The notes: generated by a model from the letters alone, not told the origin. A stretch of DNA of 64,000 nt from Peptoniphilus_A sp022767005 (GCF_050315115.1 NZ_JBNPOJ010000002.1:123228-187227), one strand, 5' to 3'. Positions 50,858 through 59,761 are shown, counted from the stretch's first letter. A program made the numbers and translations.

Positions 50858-51937
50858 TTGAAATTAAAGAAAAATCACACAATAATTTTAATTTTATTAA
50901 TATTTTTTTTAGGATTTGTATATTTTAATCATAAAAATTTTTCAAAGGAAAGAACCATAGTAAGACTTAAAGGTGTGAGTGTTAATGAACCAATAGAGGA
51001 TTTTAGTATTACATCAAAGTCGGTTTTTTTGTGGGCAGACCCAGTTTTATACATCACAGATAGAGGTGGCAATATTATAAAAAAAATTCAGAGAGAAGAC
51101 GAAAATATAAAGGTCTTTTTTGCAAATAATTATGCTTTTTTATACGAAGAAGATCTTGGTAAGGTTCAAATGTACTCTGAAACAGGAGAACTTCTTTCTA
51201 CAATTGATGTAAAGGGCGAAGTTTTTAATATTTCCTACGAAAATGCAAATATTATTTTTCACATAATTGATGAAAAAAATGAAATTTTATACTTAATGGG
51301 AAATGATTCTACATTAACAGAAATTTATAGAACTGGAAATCAAATTTTAACTCACGATGTTTTAGATCCCAAGAATTTATCTATTGCAGAGATAAAAAAT
51401 GATGCCAGTGGATATAGTTCCCTACTTTATTCTCTTCACAAGGGAAATAAAAAAAGTGTAGTGTTAAACCATGAGATAGTGTTTTTTGTTAAAAAGGACA
51501 AGAGATCTGTCCTTGCTCTTACTGACAAGTCAATGTACAGATTTATGGATGCAGGTAAAAAATATGAGGAAAAAATTCCAAATATTTCTGATGTATTAGT
51601 TGAGGGAAGAGACACATATCTTCTTCACTCAGGTATTATTACAAAGTACGATTATGCACTAAAGCCTGGAGATAAGAAAATAATAGCTGCAAATGTCAAC
51701 AAAATGGAAAATGTATCTGGTTCAATATATGTTTATGGGCCTAGTGATGTCGGTGGAGAAATAGGAAATCGCGGTGAATTTTACACTAGACTGGGATATT
51801 CTCTCGATAAAATAAAAATAAATGGGCTTTTAATAGGTGCACTTCGAAATGGCGAGTTAAATTTATATTCCGTTGTAAATTCAAATTCAGTGAGAGACGA
51901 TGAGAATAAAATAGAAACTACTTATAAAGAGGTGTAG
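50858..51937 (+). CDS. Membrane-anchored beta-rich protein (DUF5711-like)
   Basis: A 359-residue protein with one N-terminal membrane helix (residues ~8-24) and a long outside domain of repeated short beta strands, for example Leu-Tyr-Ile-Thr-Asp-Arg-Gly-Gly and Lys-Val-Gln-Met-Tyr-Ser-Glu-Thr-Gly-Glu, which suggests a beta-propeller. It resembles a DUF5711-type protein, recalled rather than searched. The start is a TTG after AGGAG. The MscS channel gene begins one base after its stop, so it may be a partner of the channel or a cell-envelope sensor. Confidence 0.6.
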   Translation: MKLKKNHTIILILLIFFLGFVYFNHKNFSKERTIVRLKGVSVNEPIEDFSITSKSVFLWADPVLYITDRGGNIIKKIQREDENIKVFFANNYAFLYEEDLGKVQMYSETGELLSTIDVKGEVFNISYENANIIFHIIDEKNEILYLMGNDSTLTEIYRTGNQILTHDVLDPKNLSIAEIKNDASGYSSLLYSLHKGNKKSVVLNHEIVFFVKKDKRSVLALTDKSMYRFMDAGKKYEEKIPNISDVLVEGRDTYLLHSGIITKYDYALKPGDKKIIAANVNKMENVSGSIYVYGPSDVGGEIGNRGEFYTRLGYSLDKIKINGLLIGALRNGELNLYSVVNSNSVRDDENKIETTYKEV

Positions 51938-51938
51938 A

Positions 51939-52817
51939 GTGAATTTAGATAAGAATACAAATACTGTTGCAAACGAAGCTGATGCAGCACTTCAGTCTAC
52001 CTTTGCAGGATTAGGGTCGTGGCAAAGATTTGCAGTTGTCGCCGCAATAATAATTGGCATTTTTATTATTTTACAAATTATCAATAGATTTATAAATAGA
52101 CAATTAAATTCAGATAAAATAAAGAAAAAGGGATCCTATAATAGAATTGTTACAATTACAAAATTATTTGAAAGGATAATAAAAATAGCCTTAATTTTTA
52201 TTGGAGTTACAATAATTATGAGCGTTTTTGGAATTTCCATAGCACCTATACTTGCAACTTTAGGTGTGTTTTCATTGGCAATAGGCGTTGGAGCACAAAA
52301 TTTAGTTAAGGACATTATCAACGGTTTTTTTATTATATTTGAAGATCAATATTCTGTTGGCGATTTAGTTGAGATAGAGGGTATTGAAGGTATTGTTGAA
52401 GATGTAGGTCTTAGAGTAACTAAGGTTCGAGATTTTGGAAAAATTCTTCACATAATTCCAAATAGCAACATTTCTATTGTGTCAAATAAGGAAAGGGCAA
52501 ATGTTAGGACTAGAATTGACTTTTATGTTGATAATTCCTGCGACCCAAATTTTGTATCTGAAAAAATAAAAAAGGCGATAGAAAAATATAAAGATGACAC
52601 AAGAATAGTAATGGGACCAAACCTTTGGGGAGTTACTGAGAATGCTAAGGATTCATACAAGATGACTCTTGTTTATTATACAAAGCAGGGAGAACAATAT
52701 GAGCTTGAATATGCAATTAGGGCAGAAATTTTAAAAACTATGCAAAGAGAAAATATTAAGATGCCAATTGTTAGAAATAAACTGATACAAAAGGAGGATA
52801 GTGATGCTTTATTATAA
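51939..52817 (+). CDS. mscS: Small-conductance mechanosensitive channel (MscS family)
   Basis: A 292-residue protein. Three membrane helices lie before residue ~135; the pore helix has Gly-Val-Gly-Ala-Gln-Asn-Leu-Val-Lys-Asp-Ile-Ile-Asn-Gly near residue 110, followed by the beta domain with Gln-Tyr-Ser-Val-Gly-Asp-Leu-Val-Glu-Ile and Pro-Asn-Ser-Asn. It opens under membrane tension to protect against osmotic downshock. The start is a GTG preceded by GAGG. The end overlaps the next gene by 14 bases, and the three genes here form an operon. Confidence 0.92.
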   Translation: MNLDKNTNTVANEADAALQSTFAGLGSWQRFAVVAAIIIGIFIILQIINRFINRQLNSDKIKKKGSYNRIVTITKLFERIIKIALIFIGVTIIMSVFGISIAPILATLGVFSLAIGVGAQNLVKDIINGFFIIFEDQYSVGDLVEIEGIEGIVEDVGLRVTKVRDFGKILHIIPNSNISIVSNKERANVRTRIDFYVDNSCDPNFVSEKIKKAIEKYKDDTRIVMGPNLWGVTENAKDSYKMTLVYYTKQGEQYELEYAIRAEILKTMQRENIKMPIVRNKLIQKEDSDALL

Positions 52818-53028
52818 TTTGGGAGATATTGTAACACTAAAGAAGGGACATCCTTGTGGTGAAAATAAATGGGAAATTGTCAGAAAGGGTGCCGACATAA
52901 AATTAAAGTGCCTTGGCTGCGAAAGACTCATTTGGATGAGTCGTATGGATTTTGAAAAAAGGGTTAGAAAAATTTTAGAAGATGATAAATTTGTAAGTAT
53001 AATCCATCACAAGAAAGAAGGAGAATAG
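52804..53028 (+). CDS. DUF951 family protein
   Basis: A 74-residue protein. The opening Leu-Gly-Asp-Ile-Val-Thr-Leu-Lys-Lys-Gly-His-Pro-Cys-Gly-Glu-Asn, then Gly-Ala-Asp-Ile-Lys-Leu-Lys-Cys-Leu-Gly-Cys and Arg near residue 45 match DUF951, a short basic protein of Firmicutes with conserved Cys residues, often next to mechanosensitive channel genes. The function is unknown. The ATG at 52804 lies six bases after AAGGAGG, better than the GTG three bases earlier. Confidence 0.85.
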   Translation: MLYYNLGDIVTLKKGHPCGENKWEIVRKGADIKLKCLGCERLIWMSRMDFEKRVRKILEDDKFVSIIHHKKEGE

Positions 53029-53029
53029 T

Positions 53030-54238
53030 ATGGATGTAAAAGAAATTTATGATGCTAAAGAAAGATTAAAGGGTCACATTAAAGAAACACCAGTAGTTTA
53101 TGCGCCTAATTTAGGTGAAGATGTATATTTAAAAGTTGAAGTTTTGCAAGACACAGGTTCCTTTAAATTAAGAGGAGCTTATAACAAAATTGCGACGCTT
53201 ACTGATGAAGAAGCAGAAAAAGGCGTTGTAGCTTGTTCTGCAGGTAATCACGCACAAGGCGTGGCAAAATCTGCAACTGAAAGAGGAATAAAATCAATTA
53301 TCTGTATGCCTTATCACGCACCACTTTCAAAAGTTCAAGCTACAAAAAACTATGGTGCAGAAGTTGAACTTGTTAAAGATTCTTTTGATGACGCAGCAGC
53401 ATATGCAGCAAAACTTTCAAAAGAAGAAGGATTGACTTTCATTGCTCCCTTTGATGATGAAAAAGTTATTGCAGGTCAAGGAACAATAGGACTAGAAATT
53501 TTAGAAAAAATCCCTGATGTAGACATAATAGTTGTACCAATTGGAGGCGGCGGACTTATTTCTGGAGTTGCACTTGCAGCAAAAAGCATTAATCCTAATG
53601 TAAAAATAATTGGAGTACAAACTAAAGTATCTCCAAGTATGTATGAGTCAATTAAAGAAGGCAAAATTTTAACTGTAAAGGGAGGATCAACTATTGCGGA
53701 CGGAATAGCAGTAAAAACTCCAGGAAAAATAACTTATGACATAGTAAAAGAATATGTAGATGAAATAGTTTTAGTAACGGAAGGAGAAATTTCATCAGCA
53801 ATACTTACACTTCTAGAAAAAAACAAAATTATAACAGAAGGAGCAGCAGCATCATCTGTGGCAGCTTTAATGTATAAGAAATTTAGCCACAAAGGCAAAA
53901 AAGTTTGTTGCATACTTTCTGGTGGCAACATTGATGTAACAAGAGTTTCAAAAGTTATTGAAAAGGGTCTTTACAAGACTAACAGAAGGATGGAACTTAA
54001 GGTTAAACTTAAGGATCAACCTGGCGAAATGACACGCATTACAAAATTATTAGAAAAAGAAGGAGCAAACATAGTAAAAATTGCTCAAGACATTGACGTA
54101 GTTGGGGACACAATTGATTCAATGATAGTAAGCGTAGTAGTTGACACGAAGGACAAGAGTCATCAAGAACAAATAATAACAGAGCTTAACCAAAATTTCT
54201 ATGTATTTAAAGCTAATTACAACGATACACAATTTTAA
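53030..54238 (+). CDS. ilvA: Threonine ammonia-lyase (with ACT domain)
   Basis: A 402-residue PLP enzyme. The cofactor Lys is in Gly-Ser-Phe-Lys-Leu-Arg-Gly-Ala near residue 45, and a glycine loop Gly-Gly-Gly-Gly-Leu-Ile-Ser-Gly is near residue 172. The C-terminal ~70 residues are a single ACT-type domain (Val-Lys-Leu-Lys-Asp-Gln-Pro-Gly-Glu-Met-Thr). It deaminates threonine to 2-oxobutanoate. One ACT domain and this length are typical of the catabolic type in anaerobes (tdcB-like), so a degradative role is likely but not proven. Confidence 0.92.
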   Translation: MDVKEIYDAKERLKGHIKETPVVYAPNLGEDVYLKVEVLQDTGSFKLRGAYNKIATLTDEEAEKGVVACSAGNHAQGVAKSATERGIKSIICMPYHAPLSKVQATKNYGAEVELVKDSFDDAAAYAAKLSKEEGLTFIAPFDDEKVIAGQGTIGLEILEKIPDVDIIVVPIGGGGLISGVALAAKSINPNVKIIGVQTKVSPSMYESIKEGKILTVKGGSTIADGIAVKTPGKITYDIVKEYVDEIVLVTEGEISSAILTLLEKNKIITEGAAASSVAALMYKKFSHKGKKVCCILSGGNIDVTRVSKVIEKGLYKTNRRMELKVKLKDQPGEMTRITKLLEKEGANIVKIAQDIDVVGDTIDSMIVSVVVDTKDKSHQEQIITELNQNFYVFKANYNDTQF

Positions 54239-54240
54239 AA

Positions 54241-54265
54241 AAAGAGGGTTCGCCCTCTTTTTTTG
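54241..54265 (+). terminator. Intrinsic terminator after the threonine lyase gene
   Basis: A perfect stem AAAGAGGG/CCCTCTTT with a TTCG loop, followed by Ts. Confidence 0.9.
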
Positions 54266-54296
54266 CTAAAATTAACATTGAGCTTGAGGAGGGAAA

Positions 54297-56540
54297 ATGG
54301 AAAACAATAATTTAAGCTTTTTTGATAATGACAGTGGGTTAAAGGAAATAAATACTATACATATATTAAAGGATGGAAAAGAAGAAGACTTATCTATTGA
54401 AAAAATTTTTGACAAAGAAAAATATAAACACTTTTTAGGAATAACTTATTCTATTTCCTCTAAATTTGTAAATGAATTTTTAAAGGAATTTGAAACTTCA
54501 GAAATTGTAATAGGTATTGACAATGACATAGTAAAAAATTCAATTAATGAACTAGCAAAGCATTTAAAACATAGGATTTTAGAGCAAATAGAAGGAGCTC
54601 CAATTAAATTTTATCAAGAGCTAGACATGGAGTCTAAATTCAATTTAGATAAAGGGAATTTAAAAATTTGGGTATCCGCAACTTACATAATACATTCAAA
54701 ATTTTATCTAATGTGGAATGATAAAGGGGAAAATCGGGTTATACTTGGATCTGCAAATTTATCAGAAAGAGCATTTGATAGCAAAAGTTCTCAATTTGAA
54801 AATATTGTAATTTTTGATGATTCAAATTTATTTAATACCTATAAAAAGTATTATGAAGAAAATTTGTCTCAAGTCCTCTGCGATTATATTCCAAGTGAAC
54901 TAAAAAAAATAAATTCAAAAAATTTTAAAAATATAAAAAATATTGATGAAATAAATACCGATGAAATTTTTATAATTTCAAATGATGATTTGGGGAAAAT
55001 AAAAGAAAAAGCTGCCGTAGAAATCATTGACGATGTGAGAAATAAATTAGCCTTAGGAGTATGTAAGGATAAAATTATTACTGATATTGACAATATTTCT
55101 GACGACAGAGAAGTTGTAAAAAATGAAAAAAAGAGAGAAAATATTGCAGAAGATGTTGCCTATGAAATTGTTAATGAAGTTATAAATAAAAGGAAAAAAA
55201 CACCAGAAATAAAAAGCAAAAGTATAATTACAAAGCAAGTTAAGCAAAAAGTAGAGAAAATTATTGTAAAAAAGGTAGAAGCAAATAAAAATATAAAAAG
55301 ATATGGACTTTACAATAGACCTGATTTGCGAAACACAAAAAATAATAAAACTGGACTTTTCATCATATCTGATCTCGATAAGAATCTAAGTATTCCCTTT
55401 GGAAAAAGAGCGAGTAAAGAAGAATTAGTAGACGCCTTGAAAGTTTTAAATAATTATATAAAGGGATTTGAAAAATATTCAAATAGATATACAGATGATT
55501 ATGGAAAAAGAGTTTTTGAAAGTTTGCTATGTACTTTTACTGGTCCATTTATTCAAGAATTAAGGGGAAAACTTGAAATTGAAGAAAATAGATTGGACAT
55601 ACCTCAATTTATTATAATTGGCGGAGATGCAGGAAGTGGAAAATCATCTCTACTCTCTATAATGTCAAAACTTACGGGAATAAATAAAGGCGACTATTAT
55701 CAGTGGGAAGCACTCTTAGGTCAATCGCAAAACAAGGCAAAAAGAGAAAGACTAGATACTATTCAAAATTGGATTCGTGAGAACAATGTAAATCCAATAC
55801 TAGTAGATGAAATCGACAGTGACTTTTTCACAAAAACAAATTATGGAAGAGATTTTATAGTAAATATTTCTAATCTTTGTGTTAGAAGTGAGGAACCCTA
55901 TCCAATTTTTATAGGAACAACTAATACAAAATCTTATTCACTGCCAAAAGAAGCTAGGAGAAGAAGTTATTATTTAATAATTGATAGAGAAATCTCAAAA
56001 AATTCTGAAGCCAAGGAATTTTTCAAAAACATTTATGAAAATGTAGACAATACATTGTTTTTGGATTTTTGCTTTAGAATGGCTGAGAGGCTAGAAAGCT
56101 CCTCAGATTATAAATGGGACAATTATACAGAAGAAAGCGGCTTTGATTTTTTATATAATTCCAGAGAAATTTTTAAAGAAATTTATGAAGAAGCAGAAAT
56201 GCCACTGCCAAGATATTTTCCAGAAAAGAAATACAACGACGATAGTGAAACCAACAAAGAAAATTGGAGAAATCTTTACTTAGGTTCTAAAAATGATTTT
56301 GTGTACGATGATGATACGGGACATATCTATTACAATATTAAAAAATTAAATGAAAATGATAAATATTATGGAACTAGTACAGCACAAATTTATGCAGACG
56401 CATTGCCACAAGAAGTTTGCGTAAATAGCGTCCACGGTGCAGTCAATATTGGATTATATACTGACGAATTTTTTGATTGGATAGAATTAAAAAATCCTTA
56501 TAAAAAGAAGTCATTTTTTGAAAAAATCTTTGGAAAATAA
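54297..56540 (+). CDS. PLD-family nuclease domain fused to a P-loop ATPase (candidate defence protein)
   Basis: A 747-residue protein with two recognisable parts. The N-terminal part has a PLD/HKD motif: Ile-His133-Ser-Lys135-Phe-Tyr, then Gly-Ser-Ala-Asn-Leu-Ser-Glu (151-157) and Glu168, as in nucleases such as BfiI and Nuc. The middle (~230-330) is charged and helical. The C-terminal ATPase has Walker A Gly-Gly-Asp-Ala-Gly-Ser-Gly-Lys-Ser-Ser (442-451), Walker B Ile-Leu-Val-Asp-Glu-Ile-Asp (501-507), sensor-like Ile-Gly-Thr-Thr-Asn-Thr (539-544) and a likely arginine finger Arg554-556. One HKD implies a dimer. An AGGAGG site precedes the ATG. I see no partner genes. A nuclease driven by ATPase, possibly antiphage, is inference. 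Confidence 0.85.
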   Translation: MENNNLSFFDNDSGLKEINTIHILKDGKEEDLSIEKIFDKEKYKHFLGITYSISSKFVNEFLKEFETSEIVIGIDNDIVKNSINELAKHLKHRILEQIEGAPIKFYQELDMESKFNLDKGNLKIWVSATYIIHSKFYLMWNDKGENRVILGSANLSERAFDSKSSQFENIVIFDDSNLFNTYKKYYEENLSQVLCDYIPSELKKINSKNFKNIKNIDEINTDEIFIISNDDLGKIKEKAAVEIIDDVRNKLALGVCKDKIITDIDNISDDREVVKNEKKRENIAEDVAYEIVNEVINKRKKTPEIKSKSIITKQVKQKVEKIIVKKVEANKNIKRYGLYNRPDLRNTKNNKTGLFIISDLDKNLSIPFGKRASKEELVDALKVLNNYIKGFEKYSNRYTDDYGKRVFESLLCTFTGPFIQELRGKLEIEENRLDIPQFIIIGGDAGSGKSSLLSIMSKLTGINKGDYYQWEALLGQSQNKAKRERLDTIQNWIRENNVNPILVDEIDSDFFTKTNYGRDFIVNISNLCVRSEEPYPIFIGTTNTKSYSLPKEARRRSYYLIIDREISKNSEAKEFFKNIYENVDNTLFLDFCFRMAERLESSSDYKWDNYTEESGFDFLYNSREIFKEIYEEAEMPLPRYFPEKKYNDDSETNKENWRNLYLGSKNDFVYDDDTGHIYYNIKKLNENDKYYGTSTAQIYADALPQEVCVNSVHGAVNIGLYTDEFFDWIELKNPYKKKSFFEKIFGK

Positions 56541-56551
56541 TTTTTAATAAA

Positions 56552-56568
56552 AGTCAAAAAAAGTCAAA
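56552..56568 (+). promoter_or_regulatory. CtsR-like operator before hsp20
   Basis: AGTCAAA-AAA-AGTCAAA is the direct heptamer repeat with 3-base spacing bound by CtsR (consensus RGTCAAANNNRGTCAAA). It lies directly upstream of the -35 box. Confidence 0.65.
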
Positions 56569-56576
56569 AAATAATA

Positions 56577-56605
56577 TTGACATTCTTTGACCTTTGGTTT
56601 ATACT
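56577..56605 (+). promoter_or_regulatory. Promoter of hsp20
   Basis: A perfect TTGACA (56577-56582) and TATACT (56600-56605) are separated by 17 bases; an inverted half-site TTTGACC (56587-56593) sits between. Confidence 0.8.
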
Positions 56606-56613
56606 AAAGATAG

Positions 56614-56640
56614 TTAGCAGAGGAGCTAATAGGCTGCTAA
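56614..56640 (+). promoter_or_regulatory. CIRCE-like element before hsp20 (HrcA site)
   Basis: TTAGCAGAG-N9-GGCTGCTAA spans 27 bp like CIRCE (TTAGCACTC-N9-GAGTGCTAA). The outer TTAGCA/TGCTAA arms are perfect, and 7 of 9 pairs match. It lies in the transcribed leader. Confidence 0.6.
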
Positions 56641-56667
56641 TAATTTAATAAAAAAGGGGAGTTTTAA

Positions 56668-57111
56668 ATGAGTATTAGACCATATGAAAAAAATTATTTA
56701 AGAGATACAAGATTTGATGATTTTTACAACATGATTGATTCTTTCTTTAATGACGATTTTACACCACAAAGGGCAATAAGATCTGCAACTTTTAAAGTTG
56801 ACGTAATTGACGAAGAAAATGATTATAAGGTAGAAGCAGAACTTCCTGGATTCAATAAAGATGAAATTGATGTTGACTTTGAGGAAGGCAATCTTACAAT
56901 TTCAGCTGAAAAGAATGAAGAAGTTAATGAAGAAAATAAGGAAAAAAATTACATTCATAGAGAAAGAAAGTCTTCAAAAATGGTTAGAAGAATGTTCTTT
57001 AAAGATGTGGACGAAGAAAATATGTCTGCAAAATTAGAGGGAGGAATTTTGGAAATTATTATTCCTAAAAAACCTGAAGAAAAGAAAAATAAAAAGATTG
57101 AAATTAAGTAA
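56668..57111 (+). CDS. hsp20: Hsp20/alpha-crystallin family small heat-shock protein
   Basis: A 147-residue protein. The alpha-crystallin domain runs about 40-140, with Val-Glu-Ala-Glu-Leu-Pro-Gly-Phe near residue 55 and Ala-Lys-Leu-Glu-Gly-Gly-Ile-Leu near residue 126, and an Ile-x-Ile-type C-terminal end (Ile-Ile-Pro-Lys-Lys-Pro). It holds unfolded proteins without ATP. The promoter carries both CtsR-like and CIRCE-like elements, so heat control by two repressors is likely. A GGGGAG site precedes the ATG. Confidence 0.93.
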   Translation: MSIRPYEKNYLRDTRFDDFYNMIDSFFNDDFTPQRAIRSATFKVDVIDEENDYKVEAELPGFNKDEIDVDFEEGNLTISAEKNEEVNEENKEKNYIHRERKSSKMVRRMFFKDVDEENMSAKLEGGILEIIIPKKPEEKKNKKIEIK

Positions 57112-57162
57112 TCTTTTAGTTAAATTTTGAGATTAAAAATTAAAATTTAAAATAATAAACTA

Positions 57163-57187
57163 AACCGAGGGCGACCTCGGTTTTTTT
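57163..57187 (+). terminator. Intrinsic terminator after hsp20
   Basis: Stem AACCGAGG/CCTCGGTT with a GCGA loop, then Ts. Confidence 0.9.
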
Positions 57188-57288
57188 ATGTTAAATTGTA
57201 AATACTTTCACAAATAAAATAATGAGAGTTTGCAAAATAATAGGTAGATGAAAAATTTTTTATTTATTATAATGAAGGCGGAGGGATT

Positions 57289-58119
57289 ATGTTAAATTCA
57301 AATATTATTGCAAAGCTCTCAACTTATGCGTTAATCTACGAAGTGTCACTTAGCCCGAAGCCAGGGCTTGTAACATTGTTAGATACTGGTGCGCATGTAG
57401 ACATGGATTATATAGATTTTTTAAATTCAGCATTGGTCTTACACGATTATTTTAAAATTGCCTACGAACTTGGCGAAAAATCATCTGGTGAAGATTACGA
57501 TGAACTTAGAAAATTTGGAATTATTTACGAAAAAAAGATGAAGGATGCCACGCATGGAGCCAACACTCACAAGGGAATTATTTTTTCCTTGGGACTTATG
57601 GTCTATGCAACAGCTATTGAAATAAAAAGAAAAAATTTTTCCTATGAAAAAGTTATTTCAAGAGTTTCCTATTTGAACCGTGGAATTACTAGAGAATTAA
57701 ATAAAAAAATTGCCACAAGTCATGGCGAAGAAAACTATAAAAAATACGGGGTAAAGGGAATAAGGGAAGAAGCAGAAGAAGGTTTTTCAAAGGCTCTTAT
57801 GGGTCTAAAATTTTTAAAGGAAGTTGAAAAAAGTGTAAATTTTGACTACGCTCTTACGGGAACTCTTTATTATTATATGTCTTTTATTGAAGATTCAAAT
57901 ATTATAAAGAGAGGAGGGCTTGAAGGTCTTAAATTTTTGAAGGAAAGTGCAAATTATGTCTTGACAAATAAACTTTACAAGACAAGTTGCGGAATGATGG
58001 AGATTGAAAAAATAAATAAGGAGTTTAAAAGGAGAAATTTAAGTCCCGGCGGTTGTGCTGATTTTTTAATTTTGACTCTTTATTTTTATCTGTTGGAGGA
58101 TTACATTGATTGGATATAA
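57289..58119 (+). CDS. citG: Triphosphoribosyl-dephospho-CoA synthase
   Basis: A 276-residue protein of the CitG family. It has Leu-Ser-Pro-Lys-Pro-Gly-Leu-Val near residue 20 and Asp-Ala-Thr-His-Gly-Ala-Asn-Thr-His-Lys-Gly near residue 86, both typical. It makes the precursor of the CitD prosthetic group from ATP and dephospho-CoA. It starts a tight citG-citC-citX gene run: the citC start overlaps its end by 14 bases. Confidence 0.92.
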   Translation: MLNSNIIAKLSTYALIYEVSLSPKPGLVTLLDTGAHVDMDYIDFLNSALVLHDYFKIAYELGEKSSGEDYDELRKFGIIYEKKMKDATHGANTHKGIIFSLGLMVYATAIEIKRKNFSYEKVISRVSYLNRGITRELNKKIATSHGEENYKKYGVKGIREEAEEGFSKALMGLKFLKEVEKSVNFDYALTGTLYYYMSFIEDSNIIKRGGLEGLKFLKESANYVLTNKLYKTSCGMMEIEKINKEFKRRNLSPGGCADFLILTLYFYLLEDYIDWI

Positions 58120-59098
58120 AGAAGTAATGCACTTTGAGAAAAAGGAAGTTGAAAAGTTTTTAAAAAGATTTGATATAGACTACGAGAAGGATGTTGAATA
58201 CACAATTATAGCCGTAGATGGCGATAAAATTGTTGGCACAGGATCATCATCTGGACGAGTTTTAAAATGCTTTGCCATTGACGAAAATTATCAGGGCATG
58301 GGAATTACCAATGCCATAATCACAAGACTTTTGAATCACCAATATGAAGTGGGGAACAAGCATCTTTTCATTTTTACAAAGCCAAAGAATATAAAAATAT
58401 TTTCTGACTTTGGATTTTCTTTAGTGGAAGAAACAGAAGATGTGGCACTACTTGATAACAAAATTGAAAAGCTCCATTGTATTTTAAAAAATATTAGCGA
58501 CAATAGAGAATCTGGAGCCATGGTAATAAATGCAAACCCAATGACTAAGGGACACCTATATTTAATTGAGACTGCGAGAAAATTTACGGATCTTCTTCAC
58601 ATCTTTATGGTGGAAGAGGATGGCTCAACATTCCCCTATGAATTTAGGTATAAAATTGTGAAAGAAGAAGTGGATAAATTTGACGATGTAATCTTGCATC
58701 CGGGCAACGACTACATAATTTCAAAAAACACTTTTCCAACATATTTTTACAAGGATGAAAAAACCATTTTAAAGGCATACTCAGAGCTCGACACGAAAAT
58801 TTTTGGAAGATACTTCGCAAAGGCATTGAATATTAAAAAAAGGTTTGTGGGTACAGAAGACATAGACATTGTAACCAAAAATTATAACGATACTATGAAA
58901 AAAATTTTGCCAAATTATGGAGTCGAGTTAGTGGAAATCGATAGGTTAAAAAGTGATGAGGAAGTCATCTCTGCATCAAAAGTAAGAAAACTTCTAAAGG
59001 AAGGAAACTTTGAAGAAGCCTATAAGTATTTGCCAGCTGCCACAATAAAGGCACTAAAATCTGATGAAGGGCAGAGAATAATAAATGAAAGACTCTAA
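58106..59098 (+). CDS. citC: [Citrate (pro-3S)-lyase] ligase
   Basis: A 330-residue protein. An N-terminal GNAT-like part (residues ~1-130, Ala-Ile-Asp-Glu-Asn-Tyr-Gln-Gly-Met-Gly) precedes a nucleotidyltransferase-type part with Asn-Ala-Asn-Pro-Met-Thr-Lys-Gly-His near residue 145 and Ile-Ser-Ala-Ser-Lys-Val-Arg near residue 290. It acetylates the thiol of the citrate lyase prosthetic group. The start is a TTG with a GGAGG site six bases upstream, the normal Met region. It overlaps both neighbours by 14 bases. Confidence 0.93.
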   Translation: MIGYKEVMHFEKKEVEKFLKRFDIDYEKDVEYTIIAVDGDKIVGTGSSSGRVLKCFAIDENYQGMGITNAIITRLLNHQYEVGNKHLFIFTKPKNIKIFSDFGFSLVEETEDVALLDNKIEKLHCILKNISDNRESGAMVINANPMTKGHLYLIETARKFTDLLHIFMVEEDGSTFPYEFRYKIVKEEVDKFDDVILHPGNDYIISKNTFPTYFYKDEKTILKAYSELDTKIFGRYFAKALNIKKRFVGTEDIDIVTKNYNDTMKKILPNYGVELVEIDRLKSDEEVISASKVRKLLKEGNFEEAYKYLPAATIKALKSDEGQRIINERL

Positions 59099-59597
59099 GA
59101 TAGTGCGTATGCAAAAAATGCTTGATGCGAAGGAAAAAAGATATTACAAAATAAAGGATCTGACGGAAAAGTTTAATTCACCAGTGCTTTCCTTTATGCT
59201 AAATATTCCCGGAGAAGAAAAAAATTTTAAAGAAGCAGTGGAGTTTCACAAAGATTATGTAAAAAAAATAAAAAAAATTTTGCAAGAAAATAATATTAAT
59301 ATTTATGAGGAAGAATACAATGATCTAAAGACGGGAGTGGAATATATTGCCACCATTGATTGCGACGGAAAATTTGTAAAGAAAAAGATGATAGATCTTG
59401 AAGAAAAAAATCTTGGCGGAAGACTTCTTGACATAGATATTTACGACAAAGATTTTACACAAATTTCAAGAGCAAGCTTGGGACTTCCCGAGAGAAAGTG
59501 CATAATTTGCGGGGATGTGGCAAGAACCTGCATAAAAGAAGAAAGACATAATATAAAGGAACTCGAAGAAAGAGTGCTAGAGATTTTAAAACTTTAA
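59085..59597 (+). CDS. citX: Apo-citrate lyase phosphoribosyl-dephospho-CoA transferase
   Basis: A 170-residue protein of normal CitX size. The C-terminal Asn-Leu-Gly-Gly-Arg-Leu-Leu-Asp-Ile-Asp near residue 111 and Leu-Gly-Leu-Pro-Glu-Arg-Lys-Cys-Ile-Ile-Cys-Gly near residue 137 are conserved in CitX, and the two Cys pairs may bind a metal. It attaches the prosthetic group to CitD. It completes the citG-citC-citX maturation set. Confidence 0.92.
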   Translation: MKDSKIVRMQKMLDAKEKRYYKIKDLTEKFNSPVLSFMLNIPGEEKNFKEAVEFHKDYVKKIKKILQENNINIYEEEYNDLKTGVEYIATIDCDGKFVKKKMIDLEEKNLGGRLLDIDIYDKDFTQISRASLGLPERKCIICGDVARTCIKEERHNIKELEERVLEILKL

Positions 59598-59640
59598 TTT
59601 AATATTGTAAAAACTTTATTGATAATATCTAAGATTATTT

Positions 59641-59674
59641 AATCCTAAGAATAAAAAATTTCTTGGGATTTTTT
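59641..59674 (+). terminator. Intrinsic terminator after citX
   Basis: An 11-bp stem AATCCTAAGAA/TTCTTGGGATT (one G-U pair) followed by Ts. It separates the maturation genes from the transporter-lyase genes. Confidence 0.8.
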
Positions 59675-59747
59675 AAAAATAAACAACCTAATAAATTTAA
59701 AGAAAAGTGAGTATTAGACTTGCTTTTTTTTAATTTTATTACATGTT

Positions 59748-59761
59748 TAGAAGCGTTATCA
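59748..59761. promoter_or_regulatory. Possible catabolite-response (cre) site
   Basis: TAGAAGCGTTATCA matches the CcpA cre consensus (TGWAANCGNTNWCA) at 12 of 14 positions, missing the second and third. It lies about 125 bases before the citrate transporter gene, so carbon control of citrate use is plausible. Confidence 0.4.
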
